Shown in pieces: positions 8,725-16,237 of a DNA stretch of 64,000 nucleotides. A model generated the notes under the pieces. It did not search any database and had not been told where the DNA came from. It worked only from the letters and a program-made list of their open reading frames with translations. The first letter of the stretch is position 1. Each line of letters opens with the position of its first letter. The stretch spans positions 1,736,001 to 1,800,000 of the forward strand of contig NZ_CP022958.1 of the NCBI RefSeq assembly GCF_006496635.1, in the 5' to 3' direction. The stretch comes from Azoarcus sp. DD4. Lineage in GTDB: Bacteria > Pseudomonadota > Gammaproteobacteria > Burkholderiales > Rhodocyclaceae. The translations under genes and the position numbers were made by a program.

Positions 8725-8750
8725 TCGATATGCCTTCGTTGACATATCGA
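8725..8750. promoter_or_regulatory. Operator 1 of the TauE/SafE gene (TCGATATG-N10-CATATCGA)
   Basis: Perfect 8-bp inverted repeat with a 10-bp spacer. It overlaps the last two bases of the -35 element TTGACA. The identical arms recur 34 bp downstream. Confidence 0.75.
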
Positions 8751-8768
8751 TGGGCGCTTCGATATGGT
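8739..8768 (+). promoter_or_regulatory. Sigma-70 promoter of the TauE/SafE gene
   Basis: TTGACA at 8739-8744 is a perfect -35 box. With an 18-bp spacer the -10 is TATGGT (8763-8768). The predicted start near 8775 falls inside operator 2, so a bound regulator would block RNA polymerase. Confidence 0.65.
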
Positions 8769-8784
8769 CCACACGACATATCGA
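8759..8784. promoter_or_regulatory. Operator 2 of the TauE/SafE gene (TCGATATG-N10-CATATCGA)
   Basis: Second exact copy of the 8-bp inverted repeat, again with a 10-bp spacer of different sequence. It covers the -10 box and likely start site and ends 7 bp before the ATG at 8792. The centre-to-centre distance to operator 1 is 34 bp. Confidence 0.75.
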
Positions 8785-8791
8785 GGTCGCC

Positions 8792-9655
8792 ATGCCATCC
8801 ACCATCCCGTCCGCCCCGGCAGCGTGCGCGCTGCCGCTTGCCGCCAACACCCTGTGCATCCGCCGCAACCGCGTCGCCAGTGGCGGCTGGGGCGCACTCA
8901 TCGGCCTGCTCGGCGGGCTGATCGGGCTGGGCGGGGCGGAGTTCCGCCTGCCGGTGCTGGTGATGGCCTTCCGCCTGCCGACGCTGGAAGCGGTCATCCT
9001 CAACAAGGCGATGAGCCTGGTGGTGGTCGCCGCCGCGCTGGTGTTCCGGGGAGGGTCGATTCCGTTCGCCACCCTGCTGGGCCATGCGGACGTGGCGCTC
9101 AACCTGCTTGCCGGCAGCCTGTTCGGCGCGTGGTGGGCGGCCGGGCATGCGCTGACGATGTCGGGTCGCAGGCTGAACCAGGCGGTGATGGCGCTGCTCG
9201 CCGGGCTCGCGCTGCTGGTGCTGATCGAAGCCTGGGCGGGCATCGGTACGCCGGGGGCGCCGCTGCTGGCCGACCCCGGCCCGCGCAACGCCGCCGGCGT
9301 GCTGGCGGGCTTCGCAATCGGCGTGGTCGCGGCGCTGCTCGGCGTGGCCGGCGGCGAATTGCTGATCCCGACCATCGTGCTGCTGTTCGGGGTGGACATC
9401 AAACTGGCCGGCAGCCTGTCGCTGCTGGTCAGCCTGCCGACCATGGTGGTCGGCTTCGCCCGCTACCGCAGTTCGGCCACCTTCGCGGTGGTGGTGCGCG
9501 AGCGCCTGCTGTTTCGCTGGATGGCCGCTGGCTCCGTCGTCGGCGCCGGCATTGGCGGGCTGCTGCTCGGCTTCGTCCCCACCGGCTACCTCGTCAGCGC
9601 GCTCGGGGTGATCCTGCTGCTGTCGGCGGTGAAAACCTATCGGCATGCGCACTAG
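8792..9655 (+). CDS. TauE/SafE (TSUP) family membrane transporter
   Basis: 287-aa inner-membrane permease of the TSUP family, which moves sulfite, organosulfonates or other oxyanions. About eight hydrophobic segments form two homologous halves; the first has the Gly-rich WGALIGLLGGLIGLGGAEFR and the second VAALLGVAGGELLIPTIVLL. A roughly 25-residue N-terminal extension precedes the first segment. ATG 8792 has GAGG 5 nt ahead; an earlier in-frame ATG would place the operators inside the gene and is unlikely. The upstream ModE-like gene and tight promoter operators suggest an oxyanion-related role, which is inference. Confidence 0.9.
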   Translation: MPSTIPSAPAACALPLAANTLCIRRNRVASGGWGALIGLLGGLIGLGGAEFRLPVLVMAFRLPTLEAVILNKAMSLVVVAAALVFRGGSIPFATLLGHADVALNLLAGSLFGAWWAAGHALTMSGRRLNQAVMALLAGLALLVLIEAWAGIGTPGAPLLADPGPRNAAGVLAGFAIGVVAALLGVAGGELLIPTIVLLFGVDIKLAGSLSLLVSLPTMVVGFARYRSSATFAVVVRERLLFRWMAAGSVVGAGIGGLLLGFVPTGYLVSALGVILLLSAVKTYRHAH

Positions 9656-9996
9656 GCGCGGTGGCCCAGGGCGATTCATTCTTGTCTGAATATAAGACCT
9701 CGCGGCATCAGATCTGCCGCCATTTCCTTGCCACGACTGGCTTCTGACGGTCCGCACGTCTTCACCCCCGTCATGTCGGATGGGAATCCGCGTTGAAATC
9801 CGCGGAATCCGACCCACACTGAAGCGCTGGCATCCGGCTTTGTCGCCGCTGCTGTATGCGCCCGGAAGTGGCGCACCGGCGAACCTGGATCAATAAGGAC
9901 AAACATTCCGCCAGCCCCCCGAGCCGCAGGCCGGGCCCTTGAGGCGAAGGGCCGCGCGCGCCTGCGCCGTCGTTTCCAATGTCGAAGGAGGTGGCA
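9656..9996. other. Intergenic region before the methyltransferase gene
   Basis: A 341-bp gap. It contains a short inverted repeat GCGGCA-N7-TGCCGC (about 9702-9720) and a doubled AATCCGCG near 9787-9806. No T-run terminator, RNA gene or convincing promoter was recognised. Confidence 0.4.
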
Positions 9997-10746
9997 ATGA
10001 AGGCGTACACCCAGGATTTCTACGCGAACCGGCACGCGAACACCGTCCATTCCGCGCACACCATCCTGTCCATCGTGCTGTCGCGCATCCCCGCGGTACA
10101 CTCCGCGGTCGATCTCGGCTGCGGCATCGGCACCTGGCTGTCGGTGCTGCAGGACAAGGGCGTGCGCGAGATACAGGGCATGGACGGCAGCTGGGTCGAT
10201 CAGGAACTGCTGGAAATCCCGCGTACCAGCTTCAAGCAGGTCGACCTCGGCACCGCCGACCTGGCGCTGCCGCGCCGCTACGACCTGGCGATGTCGCTGG
10301 AGGTCGCCGAGCACCTGCCGGCCGAGCGAGCGCGCGATTTCGTGCGCTCGCTCACCGCGCTGTCGGACTACGTGCTGTTCTCGGCGGCGGTGCCTTTCCA
10401 GGGCGGCATCAACCATGTAAACGAGCAGTGGCAGCACTACTGGGCCGATCTCTTCGCCGACCTCGGCTACCTGGTGCACGACTTCATCCGGCCGCAGATC
10501 TGGACCGACAGCGCCATTCCCTACTGGTATCGCCAGAACATCTTCCTGTACGCCCGCCAGCGCCTGCAGCCGGCGGGGGCGGCGGACATCGCGACGAATG
10601 CGCCATCGACGCTGCCGCTGGACGTGGTGCATCCGGAGCTCTACCTGAGCAAGGCGCGCGCTCAGGACGGCGTCAAGCGCAGCTTCCGGGTGTTCGGGCG
10701 CTCGGTGCGGGATTACGTGGCGAGCAAGCTGGGCCACGCCCACTGA
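9997..10746 (+). CDS. SAM-dependent methyltransferase, class I
   Basis: 249 aa with a Rossmann-type methyltransferase fold: motif I VDLGCGIGTWL, then the acidic strand MDGSWVD and the post-motif YDLAMSLEVAEHLP. The substrate is unknown. Sequences with HVNEQWQHYWADLF near residue 140 occur in methyltransferases found beside glycan and sugar genes, but no such genes are adjacent. I chose ATG 9997 because AAGGAGGTGG ends just before it; the ATG 18 nt upstream has no ribosome site. Appears monocistronic. Confidence 0.85.
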   Translation: MKAYTQDFYANRHANTVHSAHTILSIVLSRIPAVHSAVDLGCGIGTWLSVLQDKGVREIQGMDGSWVDQELLEIPRTSFKQVDLGTADLALPRRYDLAMSLEVAEHLPAERARDFVRSLTALSDYVLFSAAVPFQGGINHVNEQWQHYWADLFADLGYLVHDFIRPQIWTDSAIPYWYRQNIFLYARQRLQPAGAADIATNAPSTLPLDVVHPELYLSKARAQDGVKRSFRVFGRSVRDYVASKLGHAH

Positions 10747-11064
10747 CGATTGCCGGGGCGCCGCCGCAAGCGCACGCGCCCCGGCAGCGCGATACCTTGT
10801 GCGCCGGCGACCGGTCGGCGCCGTCTTCTCCTCCCTCGCCAGCCGCCAACGCCAGTCGCTACGGCGTGATGCGTTCGCTCGTCCGAATGATATGGATCCC
10901 GTCCGTGCCGCGCCGGAGCGGGGCGATAGCCCACGATCGTCCGGGGCGGAACCGCAGCTCTGCGGCCCCCGGCAAGCCTCTCCGCGGAAGCCTCGCGCCC
11001 GGCCTCGCCGGCCATCCGGCGAAGCGGCAAACCAGACAACAAACAAGCAGCGAAGGAGACCGCC
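10747..11064. other. Intergenic region with a GC-rich hairpin
   Basis: A 318-bp gap. A 10-bp perfect stem TGCCGGGGCG (10751-10760) with CGCCCCGGCA (10777-10786) just after the methyltransferase stop may end its transcript, though no T run follows. The rest is GC-rich leader of the hemerythrin gene with no recognised riboswitch. Confidence 0.4.
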
Positions 11065-11397
11065 GTGTCCCAGACCATCACCCCTGCCCAGGGCCTGCCC
11101 TGGACCGACAACTTCCTGCTCGGCCACGCCCGGCTGGACGAACCCCACCGCGAATTCGTCGCCGTGGTCGACCGCATGCTCACCTGTGCAGATGCCGATC
11201 TTGCCGCTGCGGTCAGCGCCTTCGTCGTCCATGCCGAAGCGCACTTCGCCGACGAGAAGGCGATGATGGAAGCGACCGGCTTCCCCGCCACCGATTGCCA
11301 CGTCGACGACCACAACGCGGTGTTCGCCTCGGCGCAGGAAGTGGAAGCCCTGGTGCTGGCGGGCAACATCGAAATCGGCCGCGCCTTCGCCGCCGAA
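11065..11397 (+). pseudogene. Bacteriohemerythrin, truncated at the C-terminus
   Basis: A GTG start with AAGGAG ahead opens a bacteriohemerythrin, an oxygen-binding four-helix diiron protein. Residues 1-111 keep the early ligands (LDEPHREF, HFADEKAMM, CHVDDHNAVF). At about 11397 the family sequence stops. The expected last helix with its His and Asp ligands and the tryptophan-containing tail is missing, and the frame runs on to 11667 across antisense HflX-like DNA, adding about 90 unrelated residues. The protein could be made but would lack part of the metal site. The junction looks like a deletion or rearrangement scar, or an assembly error. Confidence 0.75.
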
Positions 11398-11628
11398 CTA
11401 GCCGCTGACGAAGTCGCGGATTTCCTGCCGTTTGCCCACGCCGAGGTAGCCGGTGGTGTCGAAGCCGCTGCGCTTCTGCACGGAGGTGTGGACCACCTGG
11501 TAGCCGAGCGTTTTCGCCAGCTCGCGCAGCTCGGCGAGCGAGGCTTAGAACTCGGCGTCGCTCACGTTGGGGATTTGCACCGAGGCGGCGATGGCGTACC
11601 TGGGTTTGTCGGCGAGGTCTTTTTGCAT
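11398..11628 (-). pseudogene. Fragment of an HflX-like GTPase (N-terminal part), with internal stop
   Basis: Read on the minus strand from ATG 11628 this gives MQKDLADKPRYAIAASVQIP, then after an in-frame TAA the piece ASLAELRELAKTLGYQVV and TTGYLGVGKRQEIRDFVSG, ending at TAG 11398. The order matches the N-terminal domain of HflX-family ribosome-associated GTPases. The G domain is absent. The fragment abuts the truncated hemerythrin in opposite orientation. It is not expected to be functional. Confidence 0.7.
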
Positions 11629-11667
11629 TCGGGGCTGGTGTGGAGAGGGGAAGGGTGGGGATGCTAA

Positions 11668-12036
11668 CCGCAGAAAGCACTGAACGCAGGCTGGCCCAGC
11701 GAGAGTGCGTTGCGCGCGGTTTGCGCTCCCGCGACGAGGCGCGCGTCAGCTGCGAGTATGTCGATGCATCGGCGGTGCTCGGCCGGCTTGAAGGCATGCT
11801 CGAAACGGGCCAGGAGGACTGGCGGATGACTTGCCACGTCCGCCTTACCAGGTCGGTCGAAGCGGATGTCCCGCGCCGGGCCGGCGCGCGGCCGTCCGCA
11901 TACACCCACGGCATGGGTGCGTATGTCATGGGTGGTGGCGTGGTCTAGTATGGATTGATGTCCGCAAGGACAGGGAGGCGCCGGGCGCCGCCGCGAGGCC
12001 GGGCGGCGCCGGTGCCCTCGCTCGCAGGATCACGCC
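11668..12036. other. Intergenic region before the peptidase/ATP-grasp operon
   Basis: About 370 bp. A minus-strand open frame at 11664-11909 is 81 codons long but resembles nothing I recognise. TAGTAT near 11946 could be a -10 box for the downstream operon. No RNA gene or repeat was recognised. Confidence 0.3.
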
Positions 12037-12771
12037 ATGCTGACTCCGCGACTCCACCTGCCCGTGCCCATGCTGCCCCAGCCGGACGAAACCACCTGCG
12101 GGCCGACCTGCCTGCATGCGCTCTACCGCTACTGGGGCAGGGAGGAACCGCTGGCCGAGGTCATCGCCCGCAGCGGCAAGCTGCCGCGCGGCGGCACGGT
12201 GGCGGTGTTCCTTGCCTGCGATGCGCTGCGCCGGGGCTTCGACGCGACCATCTACACCTACAACCTGACGGTGTTCGATCCGTCCTGGTTCAGGCCGGGC
12301 ATCGATGTAGCCGATCGCCTGCAGCGCCAGCGCAGCGAAAAGCCGGCCGACCGCCGGGTGCAGGAGGTCACCGAGGGCTACCTGGACTTCCTGCGCCTCG
12401 GCGGCCGGCTGCGGCTGAAGGACCTGTCGCGCTACCTGCTGCGCGGCCTGCTGCGGCGCCGGCTGCCCATCATCACCGGGCTGAGTTCCACCTACCTCTA
12501 CCGCACCATGCGCGAGTACGGCCCGCAGGACGTGTCCGACGACCTGCGCGGTTCGCCCGGCGGCCACTTTGTGGTGCTGGCCGGCTACGACCGTCCGGCG
12601 CGCACCGTGCTGGTGGCCGATCCCTACGGACCGCATCCCTACGGGCCGTCGCGCGAGTACTGGTTGAAGATAGACCGGGCGGTGGGGGCCATCCTGCTCG
12701 GCACGCTCACCCACGACGCCAACCTGCTGGTGATCCAGCCGAAGACGGAAAAGGGGAGCGCCTTGCCGTGA
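12037..12771 (+). CDS. C39-like cysteine peptidase domain protein
   Basis: 244-aa papain-like protein of the C39-like family. The catalytic Cys is in DETTCGPTCLHALYRYW (about residue 22), the His in GGHFVVLAGYD (about residue 180) and the Asp in VLVADPYGP (about residue 196). There is no signal peptide or ABC transporter fusion, so it acts in the cytoplasm or as a transglutaminase-like amide-chemistry enzyme. AGGA precedes the ATG. Its 3' end overlaps the next start (GTGA, 4 bp), showing coupling to the ATP-grasp ligase. First gene of the four-gene operon; the substrate is not known. Confidence 0.85.
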   Translation: MLTPRLHLPVPMLPQPDETTCGPTCLHALYRYWGREEPLAEVIARSGKLPRGGTVAVFLACDALRRGFDATIYTYNLTVFDPSWFRPGIDVADRLQRQRSEKPADRRVQEVTEGYLDFLRLGGRLRLKDLSRYLLRGLLRRRLPIITGLSSTYLYRTMREYGPQDVSDDLRGSPGGHFVVLAGYDRPARTVLVADPYGPHPYGPSREYWLKIDRAVGAILLGTLTHDANLLVIQPKTEKGSALP

Positions 12772-14237
12772 GCGCGGTCGTCGTCGTCGGCAACCCCAAG
12801 GACTGGCCGCTGGCGCTGCCGGACGTGAGCGTGGTGCCGGCGCGCGATTACCTGACCGATCCCGCCTACGGCCGCCAGCGCGGGCTGCAGGTGTTCAATC
12901 TGTGCAAGTCCTACCGCTACCAGAGCCTGGGCTACTACGTCTCGCTGCTGGCCGAGGCGCGCGGCCACAAGCCGCTGCCCGGCATCGGCGCGATCGAGGA
13001 TCTGCAGTCGCAGGACCTGGTGCCGCTGCTCACCGCCGAACTCAACGGCCAGATCCAGCGTTCGCTCGGCCGCATCCGCGCGGACGATTTCATGCTCAGC
13101 ATCTACTTCGGGCGCAACGTCGCCGCCCGCCACGATGCGCTCGCCCGCCAGCTGTTCGAGCTGCTGCAGGCGCCGCTGCTGCAGGCCCAGTTCGTGCGCC
13201 GCAACGGCCACTGGCAGGTGAAGGGGGCGCGGCCCATCGCCGCCAGCGAGATCCCGGCCGCGCATCGCGCCTTCGTGATGGAGGCGGCGCAGGCCTATTT
13301 CGCCGGCCGCTGGCCACGGCCGCGCAGGCGTCAGACCGCGCGCTGCACGCTGGCCATCCTGCGCGATGCGGACAACACCCAGCCGGCCTCGAACGCCGCG
13401 GCCATCCGCAAGTTCGAGCGCATCGCCCGCGGCATGGGCATCGCCACCGAGTGCATCGGCCGCGGCGATCTCGCCCGGCTGGCGCAGTTCGACGGCCTCT
13501 TCATCCGCGACAACACCTTCATCAACCACTACACCTATCGCTTTTCGCGGCGCGCGGCGGCGGTCGGGCTGGTGGTGATCGACGACCCGGATTCCATCCT
13601 GCGCTGTAACAACAAGGTCTACTTGGCGGAATTGCTGGCGCGGCACAAGCTGCCGGCGCCGCGGACGCTGCTGGTGCATCGCGGCAATGTCGGCGACATC
13701 GAAGCGACGCTCGGTCTGCCCTGCGTGCTCAAGCAGCCGGACAGCTGCCTGTCGCTCGGCGTGGTCAAGGCAGAAACGGCCGAGGAGCTGGCGCGGCTGG
13801 TCGATGGCCTGCTGGAGAAGTCCGACCTCATCGTCGCCCAGGAGTACCTGCCGACCGCTTTCGATTGGCGCGTCGGCATCCTCGACCGGCGGCCGCTTTT
13901 CGTGTGCCAGTACCACATGGCCCCGGGGCACTGGCAGATCATCCGCCACGATGCCGGGCACGGTCACTACGAGGAAGGGCCGACCGTGGCGCTGGCGCTG
14001 GAGGAGGCGCCGCCCGAGGTGGTGCGCACCGCCTTGCGCGCCGCCAACCTGATCGGCGACGGCTTCTACGGCGTCGACATCAAGCAGGTCGGCCAGCGCT
14101 GCTACGTGATCGAAGTGAACGACAACCCCAATGTCGATGCCGGCAACGAGGACGGCGTGCTCGGCGACGAACTCTATCGCCGGGTGCTGGACGTCTTCGC
14201 CAGCCGCATCGCCCAGCGCCGGAGCCGCCTGCCATGA
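12768..14237 (+). CDS. RimK-like ATP-grasp ligase with N-terminal RimK-associated domain
   Basis: 489 aa starting at GTG 12768. Residues 1 to about 180 form the domain often found ahead of RimK-type ligases (VFNLCKSYRYQSLGYYVSLL, then GIGAIEDLQ). Residues about 190-480 are the ATP-grasp fold: VVIDDPDSILRCNNKVYLAE, the nucleotide-binding LPCVLKQPDSCLSLGVVK, the hinge IVAQEYLPTAFDWRVGIL and the metal ligands in YVIEVNDNPNVDAG. RimK enzymes join glutamate or other amino acids to a carboxylate using ATP. The overlap with both neighbours (4 bp each) places it in a pathway with the peptidase, GCS2 ligase and amidohydrolase. Substrate unknown. Confidence 0.9.
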   Translation: MSAVVVVGNPKDWPLALPDVSVVPARDYLTDPAYGRQRGLQVFNLCKSYRYQSLGYYVSLLAEARGHKPLPGIGAIEDLQSQDLVPLLTAELNGQIQRSLGRIRADDFMLSIYFGRNVAARHDALARQLFELLQAPLLQAQFVRRNGHWQVKGARPIAASEIPAAHRAFVMEAAQAYFAGRWPRPRRRQTARCTLAILRDADNTQPASNAAAIRKFERIARGMGIATECIGRGDLARLAQFDGLFIRDNTFINHYTYRFSRRAAAVGLVVIDDPDSILRCNNKVYLAELLARHKLPAPRTLLVHRGNVGDIEATLGLPCVLKQPDSCLSLGVVKAETAEELARLVDGLLEKSDLIVAQEYLPTAFDWRVGILDRRPLFVCQYHMAPGHWQIIRHDAGHGHYEEGPTVALALEEAPPEVVRTALRAANLIGDGFYGVDIKQVGQRCYVIEVNDNPNVDAGNEDGVLGDELYRRVLDVFASRIAQRRSRLP

Positions 14238-15499
14238 ACGATGTCGCATCCCTGCCGCCGCTCGGCGCCTTCGCCGCCTGCGGCATCGAGCTGGAATACA
14301 TGATCGTCGACCGCGACACGCTGGGCGTGCTGCCCGTTGCCGACCGCCTGCTGCAGCGTGCGGCGGGGGCGGCGACGCCGGTGGACGAGGTGGCGCGCGG
14401 CCGGTTCGCCTGGTCCAACGAACTGGTGCTGCACCTGGTCGAGGTCAAGAACGCGCGGCCGGATGCCGACGTGGCGCAGCTGGCGGCGGGCTTCCAGGCC
14501 GAGGTCGGCGCCATCGACCGCCTGCTCGCCGACTTCGACGCCCGCTTGATGCCCACCGCCACCCATCCCTGGATGGACCCGGCGCACGAGCTGCACCTGT
14601 GGCCGCATCAGCACGCCGACATCTACATGAGCTACCACCACATCTTCGACTGCCGCCAGCACGGCTGGGCCAACCTGCAGAGCGTGCACGTGAACCTGCC
14701 TTTCGCCGACGACGCCGAATTCGTCCGCCTGCATGCCGCGCTGCGCCTGCTGCTGCCTTTGCTGCCGGCGCTGGCGGCGAGTTCGCCGGTGGCCGACGGC
14801 GAGCGCAAGCCGGTGCTGGACTTCCGCATGGCCTGTTACTGCCAGCATCCGCGCCGGGTGCCGGCGCTGATCGGCCAGGTGGTGCCGGACGACACCGCCG
14901 GCCGCGCCGACTACGAGGCACGCGTGCTGGCGCCGATGTACCACGACATCGCGCCCTTCGACCCAGACGGCGTGCTGCGCCACGAATGGCTCAACACCCG
15001 CGGCGTGATGCCGCGCTTCGACCGCAATGCGCTGGAAGTGCGGGTGATCGACGTGCAGGAATGCCCGCAGGCCGACCTGGCGATCGCGGCCATCACCGTC
15101 GCGGCGGCGCGCGCGCTCTACGAAGAACGCTGGAGCCCGCTGGCGGCGCAGCGTGCGATGGACACCGGTGCACTGTTCCACCTGCTGCAGGGCACGATCC
15201 ACGATGCCGACCGCCATGTCATCGACGATGCGGCCTACCTCGGCCTCTTTGGCATGGCGGCCGGGCCGTGCGAGGCGGGCGCGCTGTGGCGCCACCTGCT
15301 CGACGCCTGCGGCGACGACCCGGCGCTGTCGCCGATCGCCGCGGACACGCTGCAGTTCATCCTCGACCGCGGCCCGCTGGCGCGCCGCATCGTCGCCGCG
15401 CTGGGCGGGCGGATCGACCGCGTGCGGCTGCAGGCGATGTATCGGCGCCTGTGCGACTGCCTGGCGGCGGGCGAGCTGTTCGCCGGCGCGGCGTCATGA
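14234..15499 (+). CDS. Carboxylate-amine ligase, glutamate-cysteine ligase family 2 (GCS2)
   Basis: 421 aa of the glutamine-synthetase-like GCS2 fold, which forms gamma-glutamyl or related amide bonds with ATP. The opening CGIELEYMIVDRDTLGVLPV carries the metal-binding Glu residues (the usual G-x-E-x-E pattern). The second strand is FAWSNELVLHLVEVKN, and YMSYHHIFDCRQHGWANLQS with VHVNLPF follows the GCS2 pattern. Start and stop overlap neighbours by ATGA, so all four genes are translationally coupled. It is unlikely to be the housekeeping GshA, given the company of a second ligase and a deacylase. Confidence 0.88.
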   Translation: MNDVASLPPLGAFAACGIELEYMIVDRDTLGVLPVADRLLQRAAGAATPVDEVARGRFAWSNELVLHLVEVKNARPDADVAQLAAGFQAEVGAIDRLLADFDARLMPTATHPWMDPAHELHLWPHQHADIYMSYHHIFDCRQHGWANLQSVHVNLPFADDAEFVRLHAALRLLLPLLPALAASSPVADGERKPVLDFRMACYCQHPRRVPALIGQVVPDDTAGRADYEARVLAPMYHDIAPFDPDGVLRHEWLNTRGVMPRFDRNALEVRVIDVQECPQADLAIAAITVAAARALYEERWSPLAAQRAMDTGALFHLLQGTIHDADRHVIDDAAYLGLFGMAAGPCEAGALWRHLLDACGDDPALSPIAADTLQFILDRGPLARRIVAALGGRIDRVRLQAMYRRLCDCLAAGELFAGAAS

Positions 15500-16224
15500 C
15501 CCCGCCGCTGCCGGCGGGTACCGCCTTTCTCGTCAGCTGCGAGCACGGCGGCAACCGCATTCCGCCGGCTTATCGCGCCTGTTTCGCCGGCCAGGGCGCG
15601 CTGCTGCGCAGCCACCGCGGCTACGATCCGGGCGCGCTGGCGCTGGCACGCGAGCTGGCGAAGGCGTTGCCGGCGCCGCTGATCTACGCGACGACGAGCC
15701 GGCTGCTGGTCGATCTCAACCGTTCGCCGGGGCATCCGCGGTTGTTCTCGCCGACGATCCGGGCGCAGCCGGCCGCCACGCGGCACGACATCGTCGAGAC
15801 CTGGTACCTGCCTTATCGCCAACGCGCCGAGCACGCCATCCGCGAGGCGATGGCGGGCGGGGCGCGGGTGATCCACCTGTCCAGCCACAGCTTCACCCCG
15901 GTGCTGGACGGCGTCGAGCGCAATGCCGATGTCGGCCTGCTCTACGACCCGGCGCGCGCCGGCGAGGCCGCGCTGTGCCGGGCGTGGCAGATGGCGCTGG
16001 CGGCGGCAGCGCCCGCCTGGCGGGTGCGGCGCAACTACCCCTACGCCGGCAAGTCCGACGGGCTGACCGCCTACCTGCGGCGGCAGTTCGACGGCGGCCG
16101 CTACATCGGCGTGGAGATCGAGATCAACCAGCGCATCGTGCGCACCGGCAGGTCCGACTGGCGGCGCCTGCGCGCCGAGCTGATCGCCGCGCTGCAGGCG
16201 GCGCTGGCCCACCACGCTTGGTGA
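15496..16224 (+). CDS. N-formylglutamate amidohydrolase family enzyme
   Basis: 242 aa of the HutG/FGase family, zinc hydrolases that cleave N-acyl amino acids. Visible motifs are FLVSCEHGGNRIP with the conserved Glu-His pair, HRGYDPGALALARELA, LLVDLNRSPGHP, HLSSHSFTPVLDG and IGVEIEINQRIV. No histidine-degradation genes are adjacent, so a role in hut is unlikely; in this operon it may release or proofread the ligase product. The start overlaps the GCS2 stop by 4 bp. Last gene of the operon, convergent with pncB. Confidence 0.88.
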   Translation: MTPPLPAGTAFLVSCEHGGNRIPPAYRACFAGQGALLRSHRGYDPGALALARELAKALPAPLIYATTSRLLVDLNRSPGHPRLFSPTIRAQPAATRHDIVETWYLPYRQRAEHAIREAMAGGARVIHLSSHSFTPVLDGVERNADVGLLYDPARAGEAALCRAWQMALAAAAPAWRVRRNYPYAGKSDGLTAYLRRQFDGGRYIGVEIEINQRIVRTGRSDWRRLRAELIAALQAALAHHAW

Positions 16225-16237
16225 CGGGTGGTGCGCT

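Noticed and set aside
11664..11909. An 81-aa minus-strand ORF before the peptidase operon
   Set aside because: No recognised family and no ribosome site; it overlaps other open frames by chance.
15496..16224. hutG of histidine degradation
   Set aside because: No other hut genes; it is translationally coupled to ligases instead.
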